Assembly: GCA_008080925.1 (NCBI GenBank)
Contig: VMDJ01000165.1
Span: 1 to 38,434 of the forward strand
Direction: 5' to 3'
Length of the DNA: 38,434 nucleotides
From: Gammaproteobacteria bacterium
Lineage (GTDB): Bacteria; Pseudomonadota; Gammaproteobacteria; Chromatiales; Chromatiaceae
A program made the translations under genes and the position numbers. The notes below the pieces were generated by a model, which was not told the origin of the DNA, ran no database searches, and saw only the letters and a program-made list of their open reading frames with translations. Positions 30,466 through 38,434 of the stretch are shown here, one piece after another; the stretch's first letter is position 1; every line of letters begins with the position of its first letter.

Positions 30466-31938
30466 ATGAAATACAAAGATCTTCGCGATTTCATTGCGCA
30501 ACTCGAAGCGCAAGGTGAACTCAAACGCATTCAACAAGAAGTTGATCCTTATCTCGAAATGACCGAGATCTGTGATCGCGTATTACGCGCTGAAGGCCCT
30601 GCGTTGTTATTTGAAAACGTTAAGGGCTCATCAACGCCTGTGTTGGGCAATCTATTTGGCACGCCGAAGCGTGTGGCGATGGGCATGGGCGAAGACAAGG
30701 TCGAGGCACTGCGTGAGATCGGTAAGCTGCTTGCGATGCTCAAAGAGCCTAGTCCTCCGAAGGGGATGAAAGATGCCTGGAAGCAATTGCCGATGTTTAA
30801 AAAGGTGCTCGACATGGCACCGAAGAAGATTAAAAACGCGGCATGTCAGCAACATGTGATCGAAGGTGATGATGTCGATCTTAAAAATATCCCGGTGCAA
30901 ACCTGCTGGCCTGGTGATGCAGGGCCACTGATCACGTGGGGCTTAGTGATAACACGAGGTCCAGAGAAGCCTCGCCAAAACCTTGGCATCTATCGCATGC
31001 AGGTCATTGGCAAGAACCGCGTGATCATGCGTTGGTTAGCCCATCGCGGTGGCGCGCTCGATTTTCGTGATTGGCAACAGAAGCATCCTGGCGAGCCCTT
31101 TCCTATTTCAGTCGCACTAGGCGCAGACCCTGCAACTATCTTAGGCGCGGTCACCCCCGTGCCCGATACGCTCTCTGAATATGCATTTGCTGGATTGCTT
31201 CGTGGCAGTCGCACTGAACTGACCCAATGTGTTGGCAATGATCTGCAAGTGCCAGCTTCTGCGGAGTTTGTTTTAGAAGGCCATCTGCATCCCAACGATA
31301 ATGCGCCAGAAGGTCCGTTTGGTGATCACACCGGTTACTACAATGAAGTGGATGAGTTTCCTGTGTTCACGATTGATCGCATTACTCATCGTGATAAGCC
31401 GATCTATCACAGCACTTACACGGGACGCCCACCGGATGAGCCAGCCATTCTTGGCGTTGCACTAAACGAGGTCTTCGTCCCTTTATTGCAAAAACAGTTT
31501 CCAGAGATCACTGATTTCTATTTACCACCAGAAGGCTGCTCTTATCGCATGGCAGTCGTCAGCATTAAGAAACAATACCCAGGTCATGCCAAGCGCGTGA
31601 TGTTTGGCGTGTGGTCTTTCTTGCGGCAGTTTATGTACACCAAGTTTGTTGTCGTGGTTGATGACGATGTAAATACTCGCGATTGGAAAGATGTCATCTG
31701 GGCAATGACCACACGTATGGATCCTGTGCGCGATACCACGCTTGTTGAAAACACACCGATTGATTATCTCGACTTTGCTTCACCAATCTCAGGGCTCGGC
31801 GGTAAAATGGGTATGGATGCGACAAATAAAATGCCAGGAGAAACGAATCGCGAATGGGGAACACCCATTGTGATGGATGCCGAAGTTAAAGCGCGTGTTG
31901 ATGCGATGTGGGAATCGCTAGGACTCGACAAACCTTAA
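30466..31938 (+). CDS. ubiD: prenylated-FMN-dependent 4-hydroxy-3-polyprenylbenzoate decarboxylase
   Basis: A 490-residue UbiD (E. coli 497), the ubiquinone-pathway decarboxylase using prenylated FMN. MKYKDLRDFIAQLEAQGELKRI at the N-terminus, NLGIYRMQVIGKNRVIMRWL (cofactor site), and the acidic catalytic region EGPFGDHTGYY with the following DEFPVFTIDRITHR are characteristic. The C-terminus KMGMDATNKMPGET is also typical. It lies 5 bases after hemY, so heme and quinone genes are joined in one run. The ubiX partner is not in the window. Its TAA overlaps that of the convergent SDR gene. Confidence 0.97.
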   Translation: MKYKDLRDFIAQLEAQGELKRIQQEVDPYLEMTEICDRVLRAEGPALLFENVKGSSTPVLGNLFGTPKRVAMGMGEDKVEALREIGKLLAMLKEPSPPKGMKDAWKQLPMFKKVLDMAPKKIKNAACQQHVIEGDDVDLKNIPVQTCWPGDAGPLITWGLVITRGPEKPRQNLGIYRMQVIGKNRVIMRWLAHRGGALDFRDWQQKHPGEPFPISVALGADPATILGAVTPVPDTLSEYAFAGLLRGSRTELTQCVGNDLQVPASAEFVLEGHLHPNDNAPEGPFGDHTGYYNEVDEFPVFTIDRITHRDKPIYHSTYTGRPPDEPAILGVALNEVFVPLLQKQFPEITDFYLPPEGCSYRMAVVSIKKQYPGHAKRVMFGVWSFLRQFMYTKFVVVVDDDVNTRDWKDVIWAMTTRMDPVRDTTLVENTPIDYLDFASPISGLGGKMGMDATNKMPGETNREWGTPIVMDAEVKARVDAMWESLGLDKP

Positions 31939-32789
31939 AAGCAGCTAGGCAAGCCTTCCTCTAGTGTTGGGTACTTAAACGAAACACCAAGCTCTTCAAC
32001 GAGCTTGCGATTACTCAAACGGCGCGACTCAGAAAGATACGACAGCAACCCATCTGATAATTCGGTTCGCGCTTCATCCATTGAGATAATGCGTGGTCGC
32101 TCTAAGCCGGCAAGATCAGCAACCTGATTAAAGTAGTCGGTCATATTGCCCGGCTGCCCATCGCAGGCGTTATACACAGCACCACTTTCGCCCTTTTCAG
32201 CGGCGGTTAGTAATGCGTTAACTAAATCATCGGCATGAATACGGTTCGTCCAAGGTGCATCCACTTCCGAAACCATCGGCAGTTTTTTACGTAAGCGCAT
32301 CAATGGCAATTTATCAGGGCCGTAGATGCCTGCAACACGCAAAATAATTAACTCACCGCCCGTCTGCTCACGCCATGCCTGCCATTGCTGCTCAGCTGAC
32401 CAACGGCGCTTCGCACGATCGACCTCAGGTTTAGCCGGCCATGTCTCATCAACCCATTCACCATGACAGTCGCCATACACGCCTGTCGTACTTAAATACA
32501 CCACACGCGTTGGCTGGCCGCTGTGTGCAAATCCCTCAATCAATTGACTAGTGCGGGTATCGTCTGTGCCCACAGCAGGTGGCGGCATACACACCATCAG
32601 CGTTTCATCTTGGGTGCTGTGTTGCGGCAAACTTGCCTGATCCAAATCACACTGGATGCTGTTGATACCTAATTGCTGCAACGCATGAAGGCTAGCTTCA
32701 CTGCGCACAACGCCCGTGACTGCTTGTTGATTTTGAATGAGTTGTTGGGCCATTCGCTGCCCGATATAGCCGCATCCTACGATTAACAT
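31935..32789 (-). CDS. NAD(P)-binding SDR/epimerase-like protein
   Basis: The start is the ATG at 32789, with AAGG upstream, giving MLIVGCGYIGQRMAQQL. An in-frame ATG at 32846 adds 19 residues before the nucleotide-binding strand and is unlikely. It is a 284-residue extended SDR-like protein with GCGYIG at 5-10, VCMPPPAV, VYLSTTGVYGDCHGEWVDE, LRVAGIYGPDK and NRIHADDLVNALL. The usual catalytic YxxxK is not seen after the STTGVYG block, which is common in the YeeZ-type subgroup, so catalysis by the standard mechanism is doubtful. It lies tail-to-tail with ubiD and divergent from the flavin reductase. Substrate unknown. Confidence 0.85.
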   Translation of the reverse strand: MLIVGCGYIGQRMAQQLIQNQQAVTGVVRSEASLHALQQLGINSIQCDLDQASLPQHSTQDETLMVCMPPPAVGTDDTRTSQLIEGFAHSGQPTRVVYLSTTGVYGDCHGEWVDETWPAKPEVDRAKRRWSAEQQWQAWREQTGGELIILRVAGIYGPDKLPLMRLRKKLPMVSEVDAPWTNRIHADDLVNALLTAAEKGESGAVYNACDGQPGNMTDYFNQVADLAGLERPRIISMDEARTELSDGLLSYLSESRRLSNRKLVEELGVSFKYPTLEEGLPSCF

Positions 32790-32864
32790 GGTCGCCTTAG
32801 GTTTTAATCCAGAGTCTTTTCTTAGAGAATGCGCAGATTCTCGCATTCTGACCTTTGAGTTTCT

Positions 32865-33881
32865 ATGAGTTTTACGATCACACTAAAGCCAAGTGGTGAG
32901 CAGTTCACCGTTAATCCCGGTGAAGCCATTTTGGATTCGGCGATCCGCCAAGGCGTTGCGATGCCTTACGGTTGTCGCAGTGGTCGCTGTGGTGCTTGTG
33001 TGGCAAACATCGTTGAAGGTGAGATCAGCTACCCCTATGGTGAGCCCATTGCCCTAGACACCACGAATCCAAATATTTGTCTGCCTTGTGCCTGTAAGCC
33101 TGAAGGTGATGTCACCCTTGAGGTAAAAACCATTGGTCAAAAGGATGAGATCAAGGTGCGTATGCTGCCTTGTCGCGTGCATCAAATCGATCACCTTGCA
33201 CACGATGTGATTCGCCTGCTGCTTAAACTGCCTGATGGCCAACGTCTGCAATTCAGAGCCGGACAGTACATTGAGTTTGTTTTAGCCGATGGCCGCCATC
33301 GTGCATTCTCTATCGCCAATGCGCCACATGACGATGCGTTTATTGAGCTACACATTCGCCACGTAGATGGTGGCAAGTTCACCGATTGGGCCTTCTCGCA
33401 AATGGAAGAAAAAGCCATCTTGCGTATCGAAGCGCCGCATGGCTCTTTTGTTCTAGATGAAAAGTCACAACGTCCCATGATCTTCATGGGTGGTGGTACT
33501 GGCTTTGCGCCATTGAAAGGTCAGATTGAACACGCCCTCCATATGGGCATCTCTCGACCTATGACACTGTATTGGGGCGTACGCTCTAAACGTGATCTGT
33601 ATTTGCCTGAATTACCAAAGACATGGGAAGCCGGCTTTGATCATTTTAAGTTTATCCCTGTGTTATCCGAACCGGATGCCGATTGGGAAGGTCGCACGGG
33701 CTATGTACACGAAGCTGTTTTAGCTGATATCAACAACCTTGCTGATCACGATATCTATATGGCGGGCCCGCCCGTTATGGTGAAGTCAGGTAGAGATGCG
33801 TTCTTAGCCGCTGGCGTATCAGATGACAATATGCACTACGACTCATTCGATTATGCAGATGACTCAAAACTGAAGAAATAA
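32865..33881 (+). CDS. 2Fe-2S flavin reductase (CDP-6-deoxy-glucoseen-reductase-like)
   Basis: A 338-residue electron-transfer protein with three domains. The plant-type 2Fe-2S ferredoxin (1-92) has Cys37, Cys42, Cys45 and Cys75 in C-x4-C-x2-C-x29-C. The FAD domain (about 100-200) has RAFSIANAP. The NAD(P)H domain (about 205-330) has MGGGTGFAPLKGQIEHAL and IYMAGPPVMV. It passes electrons from NAD(P)H through FAD to the cluster and then to an unknown acceptor. Such genes sit near ubiD in Pseudomonas too, and the common annotation as a deoxysugar reductase is almost certainly only by similarity. A bidirectional terminator follows. Confidence 0.92.
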   Translation: MSFTITLKPSGEQFTVNPGEAILDSAIRQGVAMPYGCRSGRCGACVANIVEGEISYPYGEPIALDTTNPNICLPCACKPEGDVTLEVKTIGQKDEIKVRMLPCRVHQIDHLAHDVIRLLLKLPDGQRLQFRAGQYIEFVLADGRHRAFSIANAPHDDAFIELHIRHVDGGKFTDWAFSQMEEKAILRIEAPHGSFVLDEKSQRPMIFMGGGTGFAPLKGQIEHALHMGISRPMTLYWGVRSKRDLYLPELPKTWEAGFDHFKFIPVLSEPDADWEGRTGYVHEAVLADINNLADHDIYMAGPPVMVKSGRDAFLAAGVSDDNMHYDSFDYADDSKLKK

Positions 33882-33904
33882 AAAAGGGCGCTAAGCGCCC
33901 TTAT
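33882..33904 (-). terminator. bidirectional terminator between the flavin reductase and the SH3 gene
   Basis: AAGGGCGC (33884-33891), loop TAA, GCGCCCTT (33895-33902). On the minus strand the stem is followed by a run of T, a strong stop for the SH3 gene. On the plus strand TTATTTATAT follows, weaker but usable. Confidence 0.85.
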
Positions 33905-34561
33905 TTATATTCGAATACCGCCCATGCGTTTTCGCATCCGAGCATCAATCACATAAGCCCCTATAGCTATACCGACAAACAATAGGATCACTACGCTGAT
34001 TGCAGCAAACCACATCTGTTGCCAAACAGGTAAGTCCACATCTTCTTTTGCGACTTTATCTACGCTGACTGCTTCACGAATCACACTCAGTTTTTCTTTA
34101 AGCGTTTCAAGTTCGAGCTGTTGCTGTCTTGCAACCTTCAGTTCTGCCTCAACCGTTTTAAAGCTATTCAGCTTATCTTCTGCTTCTTTGAGTGCTTGTT
34201 TTAACTTAGCTTCACGCACACTGGGTAAGCTGGTTACAGCATCTTTCGCAGCAGCCAATGTCTTGCTGTTCTTTAACTGGCGTAACTCTGCTTGCACTTC
34301 GAGAAGCTTCACTTCGGCAGGCTTCTTGTCACTAACATAAGACTCATCGATCCAGCCTTCGGTTTTATCGCTCAAACGAACTTGTACGCCTTTGCCATCA
34401 CGCGACAACACTTCCAAGGGTTGCCCAGTAGTAACAACTTTGATTGGATCGCCACTTAAAGACTTGTCGCTGTACAAGCCAGCAGCAAGTTGATCAGTCA
34501 CATAAGCGGCATGTGCAACACTTAAGCAGCTAATCATGATGGCAATAAGAAATTTGGTCAT
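33905..34561 (-). CDS. SH3-domain membrane-anchored protein (YgiM-like)
   Basis: A 218-residue protein. A signal sequence (1-18, ending SVAHA) is followed by a bacterial SH3 domain (about 20-80: LAAGLYSDKSLSGDPIKVV, GKGVQVRLSDKTEGWIDESYV). Next is a coiled coil (about 85-170), then one C-terminal membrane helix (about 184-206) and a basic tail ARMRKRMGGIRI. This is the architecture of the TIGR04211/YgiM family, whose SH3 domain is thought to lie in the periplasm near the cell wall. Its start overlaps the stop of the YgfB-like gene by 4 bases. Specific function unknown. Confidence 0.9.
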   Translation of the reverse strand: MTKFLIAIMISCLSVAHAAYVTDQLAAGLYSDKSLSGDPIKVVTTGQPLEVLSRDGKGVQVRLSDKTEGWIDESYVSDKKPAEVKLLEVQAELRQLKNSKTLAAAKDAVTSLPSVREAKLKQALKEAEDKLNSFKTVEAELKVARQQQLELETLKEKLSVIREAVSVDKVAKEDVDLPVWQQMWFAAISVVILLFVGIAIGAYVIDARMRKRMGGIRI

Positions 34562-35115
34562 TGAAGGGTTCTTTGCTCTTTATTCAACCACCAACGATAC
34601 AGGCCTACCGCCGCTTCTCCAAGCTTACTCACCATATCTCGGTGAGAATCTTCATCTGGTGGGTCGAACATATCGCTTTCTTTATAGAGATTGAACGCAA
34701 AGATAATGGCTAGGAATTGATTCGATTGTGGATCATCCATCGCTTTCTGCTGGGCACTATCATCAAGCTCACCCAATCCCTCGGCATAGCCCTCACACCA
34801 ACCATAGGGAATGGGTAGATAACTGCCATCCTCACGCGGGTACTGCATGATCAATGGGCCGTAGTCGCCGGTTTCTAAATCACGCATCAGCTGGTCTTGA
34901 AACTTAACCAATAAAGGATCAATGCCATCGATATCTTCAAGATGCCCCATAATGCGTCGGCGCGCATCGGCTAATGAAATGACCTCGGGATGAGCGGCAA
35001 CTGCAGTTAAGAACCCGTGTGCCACATCCAATGGCATACTGTGTGATTCTTCGATGTGCTCAACCAATGCGCTTTGTAGCTTGTCGAGCTCTTCAGGTTC
35101 GAGGTGGTCACTCAT
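34558..35115 (-). CDS. YgfB/YecA-family protein (UPF0149)
   Basis: A 185-residue acidic, soluble, helical protein. It carries SMPLDVAHGFLTAVAAHPEV, the GWCEGYAEGL motif and the ending VGLYRWWLNKEQRT. These are hallmarks of UPF0149. There is no C-terminal SEC-C zinc motif of the YecA subgroup. Function not known to me. It overlaps prlC upstream and the SH3 gene downstream by 4 bases each, so the three are one translationally coupled unit. Confidence 0.87.
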   Translation of the reverse strand: MSDHLEPEELDKLQSALVEHIEESHSMPLDVAHGFLTAVAAHPEVISLADARRRIMGHLEDIDGIDPLLVKFQDQLMRDLETGDYGPLIMQYPREDGSYLPIPYGWCEGYAEGLGELDDSAQQKAMDDPQSNQFLAIIFAFNLYKESDMFDPPDEDSHRDMVSKLGEAAVGLYRWWLNKEQRTLQ

Positions 35116-37142
35116 GCGGCAATACCCGAATGGCGCAACAAGGCATCCACTGATGGTTCACGACCACGGAACGCTTTAAATAACTCATCCGCATCACGTA
35201 GGCCGCCCTGCGAAATAATCTCTTTTAAGAAAGACTCACCGGTCGAGCGATTAAACACACCCTCTTCTTCAAAGCGCGAGAAAGCATCAGCGGATAACAC
35301 CTCAGCCCACTTGTAGCTGTAATACCCCGCAGCATAACCACCAGCAAAAATATGCGTGAAACCTTGTGCAAAGCGATGCCACTCAGGCGGATTAATCACC
35401 GCAACCATCTTGCGGACATCCGCAAGAATCTCTTCAACGCGTCCACCTTTGTTCGCATCGTATTCTTGATGGATACGCATATCGAATAATGAGAACTCTA
35501 ATTGACGAACCATCATCATCGCGGATTGGAAATTCTTTGCCGCCAACATGCGTTGGTACAAGTCTTCTGGGATAGGCTCATTGCTATCGACGTGGCCTGA
35601 GATTAGATCCAGTGCTTCACGCTCCCAACAATAGTTCTCCATAAATTGTGAGGGTAGCTCAACCGCATCCCATGCAACACCATTGATACCGGCAATCGCA
35701 GGATAGTCGACCTGAGTCAACATGTGATGCAGACCATGGCCAAACTCATGGAATAAGGTTTCGACTTCATCATGCGTTAACAATGCAGGCTTACCACCTA
35801 CTGGCGGCGTGAAATTACACGTCATATAAGCCACAGGAATTTGGCGATGCTTAGACGTGACTAAGCGTGACTGACAGGTGTCCATCCATGCGCCACCGCG
35901 CTTATTTTGACGTGCGTACAAATCAAAGTAGAACTGACCTAAGACCTCGCCTTGCTGATCCTTAATCTCATAGAACTTAACGTCTTTATGCCAAACATCA
36001 ACGTCACTCTTTTCAACAAACTCGACGCCATATAAACGACTGACGACCGCAAACATGCCAGGAACAACTTTTGTCTCTGGGAAGTAAGGCTTCACTTCTT
36101 CTTGGCTAACGCTGTAGCGCTGTTGACGAAGCTTTTCTGAGAAGAACGCAACATCCCACGGCTGCAAATCATCATGGCCTTGTTCTTTCGCAAACGCGCG
36201 CAACTCACTTAGCTCTTGCACTGCTTGTGGCTTAGATTGTTTTGCCAAGTCCTCTAAGAAGCTCATCACTTGCTCGGTGGAGTGCGCCATTTTTGTCGCC
36301 AATGAACGTTCAGCATAGTTATCAAAACCTAATAGCTGCGCTTTTTCATGGCGCAAGCCTAAGATCTGGTCCATCAGTTGCGTGTTATCAAACGCCGGAT
36401 CATGTGGACCTTGGTCTGATGCACGCGTGTTATACGCTTTATAAAACTCATGTCGCAGATCACGATTTTCACAATACGTCATGACAGGATAGAACGATGG
36501 GTAATCTAAGGTGAAGACATAACCTTCAAGTTCGCGTTGCTGTGCCGTTTGCTCCGCTAGTGCCAATGCAGAATCAGGCAAGCCGGCAAGCTCAGCTTTA
36601 TCACTAATCACCTTTGACCACGCATTGGTGACATCTAAAACATTTTCAGAGAACTTACTGGTGAGTTGCGATAGCGCTTGGGTAATTTCTTTATACCGCG
36701 CTTTCTTATCGTCACTCAGTGCGATGCCCGATAATTGGAAGTCGCGTAACGCGTTATCCAATACTTTACGTTGGCCTTCATCAAACGACTGATCACTGTC
36801 TGCCAGCTTTTTATACATCGCATACAAGGCTTCGTTTTGACCCATCTCTGTTGCATAGTCAGACAGCTTTGGTAAACAGGCGTTATAGGCTTCGCGTAAC
36901 GCATCGGAATTAACCACTGAGTTCATATGCGAGACCGGCGACCATGCGCGCTCTAACTCATCATCCCATTGGTCCATGGGCTCGATGAAATTCTCCCACG
37001 TCGGCCGATCAATCGATTCGAGCAACCCAGCGATACGTTCGCGATTACGTTTGAGCAGCTCATCGATAGCAGGCTCAACATGCGACGGTTCAATCGTCGA
37101 AAATTTAGGTAATCCAGAGAAATCCAATAAGGGGTTATTCAT
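35112..37142 (-). CDS. prlC: oligopeptidase A
   Basis: A 676-residue M3-family zinc metallopeptidase (E. coli 680). It degrades short peptides in the cytoplasm, including cleaved signal peptides. The start is the ATG at 37142 (MNNPLLDFSGLPKFSTIEP), with AGAAG upstream. The frame continues 23 codons further but those residues are unlike the family. The zinc site is LFHEFGHGLHHML, HEFGH at 465-469, with the third ligand Glu in the following WDAVELPSQFMENYCWE. GGYAAGYYSYKWAEVLSADAF near the C-terminus is also conserved. It heads a three-gene unit. Confidence 0.97.
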   Translation of the reverse strand: MNNPLLDFSGLPKFSTIEPSHVEPAIDELLKRNRERIAGLLESIDRPTWENFIEPMDQWDDELERAWSPVSHMNSVVNSDALREAYNACLPKLSDYATEMGQNEALYAMYKKLADSDQSFDEGQRKVLDNALRDFQLSGIALSDDKKARYKEITQALSQLTSKFSENVLDVTNAWSKVISDKAELAGLPDSALALAEQTAQQRELEGYVFTLDYPSFYPVMTYCENRDLRHEFYKAYNTRASDQGPHDPAFDNTQLMDQILGLRHEKAQLLGFDNYAERSLATKMAHSTEQVMSFLEDLAKQSKPQAVQELSELRAFAKEQGHDDLQPWDVAFFSEKLRQQRYSVSQEEVKPYFPETKVVPGMFAVVSRLYGVEFVEKSDVDVWHKDVKFYEIKDQQGEVLGQFYFDLYARQNKRGGAWMDTCQSRLVTSKHRQIPVAYMTCNFTPPVGGKPALLTHDEVETLFHEFGHGLHHMLTQVDYPAIAGINGVAWDAVELPSQFMENYCWEREALDLISGHVDSNEPIPEDLYQRMLAAKNFQSAMMMVRQLEFSLFDMRIHQEYDANKGGRVEEILADVRKMVAVINPPEWHRFAQGFTHIFAGGYAAGYYSYKWAEVLSADAFSRFEEEGVFNRSTGESFLKEIISQGGLRDADELFKAFRGREPSVDALLRHSGIAA

Positions 37143-37267
37143 AGGTCTTCTTTTCTTGTGTTTAATCCGTGAATTTTCGCATGCCCACCGATGGAAAGCA
37201 GCGTTTGTCATGTTCTTATTCTGACCCTGACTGCTATAGTCAGTTCCACGTTATTGCTGAGGTCATC

Positions 37268-37798
37268 ATGTCAGACATCCGAACCTTTGAAGATCACGAG
37301 CCGCAGATCGCTGACACGGCTTATCTGGATAAGACCTGTACGGTCATCGGCGATGTGAAAATCTTTGCTGACAGTAGCGTTTGGCCCGGCACGGTGATTC
37401 GCGGCGATGTACACGCGATTCGTATTGGCGAGCGCAGTAACATCCAAGATCTCAGCATGCTGCACAACAGCCACGACAGCGAATACCTGCCTGGCGGCAG
37501 TCCGCTCATCATTGGAAATGATGTGACGGTTGGTCATCGTGTGATTTTGCATGGCTGCACCATTGGCAATCGTGTATTAGTTGGCATGGGCGCAATCGTG
37601 ATGGACCAAGCGGTGATTGAAGATGATGTGATTCTGGGTGCTGGCGCGCTAGTGCCGCCCGGCAAACGTTTGAAAAGCGGCCACCTCTATACCGGCAGTC
37701 CTGCTAAGCCTTCACGCGAGCTATCTGAAAAAGAGTTTGAGTATCTGAAATATTCTGCCGCGCATTATGTGCGCTTAAAGAATCGCCACATGGCTTAA
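37268..37798 (+). CDS. yrdA: gamma-carbonic-anhydrase-like hexapeptide protein YrdA
   Basis: The start is the ATG at 37268, preceded by GAGG. An earlier in-frame ATG at 37169 adds 33 residues that do not fit. It is a 176-residue left-handed beta-helix protein: ADSSVWPGTVIRGDVHAIRIGERSNIQDLSMLHN, then NDVTVGHRVILHGCTIGNRVLVGMGAIV with the His pair of the gamma-carbonic-anhydrase metal site, then DDVILGAGALVPPGKRLKSGHLYTGSPAKPSREL. Active carbonic anhydrase or another metal-dependent role is unproven for YrdA. It is convergent with aroE, and their stop codons overlap at TTAA. Confidence 0.93.
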   Translation: MSDIRTFEDHEPQIADTAYLDKTCTVIGDVKIFADSSVWPGTVIRGDVHAIRIGERSNIQDLSMLHNSHDSEYLPGGSPLIIGNDVTVGHRVILHGCTIGNRVLVGMGAIVMDQAVIEDDVILGAGALVPPGKRLKSGHLYTGSPAKPSRELSEKEFEYLKYSAAHYVRLKNRHMA

Positions 37799-38434
37799 CG
37801 CAACGCCGCAATCACAGACTCGGTATCGGGTGCAACGCCGCGCCAAATTTTAAATGCCGCTGCGGCTTGTTCGACCAACATACCTAATCCATCAAGCGCT
37901 TTTGCCGCACCATGTGCCTGCCCCCACTTCACAAATGCGGTGGGCTCGGTGCTGTACATCATGTCGTAAGTCCAGCCACCACTCGCTAAGCAATCATCCG
38001 GAATAGGTGGTACCTCTGCTGACAGACCTGCTGCGGTGCCATTGATAATCAAATCAAATTGCTGACCGGCTAACGCATCAAAACCACAGGCTGTGACCTT
38101 GTCGTTATTCGCTAGCCTGGCTAGCGCTTCTGCTTTACTCACGGTGCGGTTAGCAATGACGATCTGCGAAGGCTGTTGATCAAGCAATGGGAACAACACG
38201 CCGCGGGATGCACCCCCAGCACCAAGCAGCAAAATGCGCGCGTTAGCAAAATTAAAGAAGTGGTTACAGCCCAAGTCACTGACCAAGCCAACACCATCAG
38301 TGTTATCACCCACAATGCTGTCGCCCTCAAACCACAGCGTATTGACTGCGCCGGCTTGTTGAGCGCGCGGCTCGAGCCGATCGACCATTGCAAACGCATC
38401 TTCTTTAAACGGGACCGTGACATTCAGCCCTTTG
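37795..38434 (-). CDS. aroE: shikimate dehydrogenase, 5' part outside window
   Basis: The frame runs in from the right edge, so the N-terminal part (probably about 60-70 residues) is missing. The first visible residues, KGLNVTVPFKEDAFA before M-V-D-R-L, contain the conserved catalytic Lys of NVTVPFK, proving that the Met at 38388 is internal. Then follow GAVNTLW, GDNTDGVGLVSDL (catalytic Asp), LLGAGGASRGVLFPL (NADP-binding loop), ANRTVSKAEALA, LIINGTAAGLS, TYDMMYSTEPT and DGLGMLVEQAAAAFKIWRG. It reduces 3-dehydroshikimate to shikimate in aromatic amino-acid synthesis. Confidence 0.97.
   Translation of the reverse strand, partial: KGLNVTVPFKEDAFAMVDRLEPRAQQAGAVNTLWFEGDSIVGDNTDGVGLVSDLGCNHFFNFANARILLLGAGGASRGVLFPLLDQQPSQIVIANRTVSKAEALARLANNDKVTACGFDALAGQQFDLIINGTAAGLSAEVPPIPDDCLASGGWTYDMMYSTEPTAFVKWGQAHGAAKALDGLGMLVEQAAAAFKIWRGVAPDTESVIAALR

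Noticed and set aside
33905..37142. Whether SH3 protein, YgfB-like protein and PrlC form a novel system
   Set aside because: They overlap by 4 bases each, but all are common core-genome families. Tight packing is general in this window and is not by itself evidence of joint function.
1..38434. Mobile elements, CRISPR arrays, prophage, toxin-antitoxin or tRNA genes
   Set aside because: I found no transposase, integrase, direct-repeat array, phage gene or cloverleaf. Gene order is conserved core genome throughout and no base-composition break is obvious.

Overview
The window is a compact, gene-dense stretch of a gammaproteobacterial chromosome with moderate GC. It holds 37 protein genes. It has no tRNA, rRNA, CRISPR array, insertion sequence or prophage that I can see, and no gene-free gap longer than about 190 bases. 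Gene content and order are those of a free-living aerobic gammaproteobacterium: def-fmt-rsmB-trkA; LysM-dprA-smg-topA-tsaC-hemF; hemC-hemD-hemX-hemY; engB facing polA. Three details point to a sulfur-oxidising or Chromatiales-like relative: a DsrE-family protein at the left edge, a small secreted protein resembling SoxXA-binding protein (SoxK), and a peroxiredoxin-glutaredoxin gene followed by a glutathione-reductase-like gene with an NADH-type cofactor pocket, as in the glutathione-amide system of purple sulfur bacteria. The genus cannot be fixed from this.

Layout. 1-3.6 kb: partial dsrE-like gene, a PfkB/adenosine kinase (minus), soxK-like, gtrA-like, ppa, moaC. 3.5-4.15 kb: engB. 4.1-19.4 kb: an unbroken minus-strand block, read from right to left as def, fmt, rsmB, a DUF4390-like secreted protein, ntrY-type kinase, ntrX-type regulator, ybaK, trkA, trkH, prx-grx, glutathione(-amide) reductase, polA. 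19.6-25.7 kb (plus): LysM protein, dprA, smg, topA, tsaC, hemF. 25.7-26.0 kb: thioredoxin (minus). 26.2-31.9 kb (plus): hemC, hemD, hemX, hemY, ubiD. 31.9-33.9 kb: an SDR-type protein (minus) divergent from a 2Fe-2S flavin reductase (plus). 33.9-37.1 kb (minus): SH3-domain membrane protein, YgfB/UPF0149 protein, prlC. 37.3-38.4 kb: gamma-carbonic-anhydrase-like yrdA (plus) facing a partial aroE (minus).

How the genes work together. The main themes are translation start and end chemistry (def, fmt, rsmB, ybaK, tsaC), DNA uptake and topology (dprA, topA, polA), heme and ubiquinone synthesis (hemFCDXY, ubiD), potassium uptake (trkAH) and thiol redox defence (prx-grx, reductase, thioredoxin). The features most worth a second look are: (1) the prx-grx/reductase pair with an OxyR-like box upstream and hairpins in both intercistronic gaps, the second covering the polA ribosome-binding region; (2) the NtrX-type regulator, which lacks the GAFTGA loop and has Arg in place of the Walker-A Lys; (3) the LysM protein, which looks like a family member with its middle removed in frame; (4) four of six convergent gene junctions built on the same four bases, TTAA, so that both genes end in overlapping ochre codons. 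No wholly unknown multi-gene system stands out. Most of the window is core genome.
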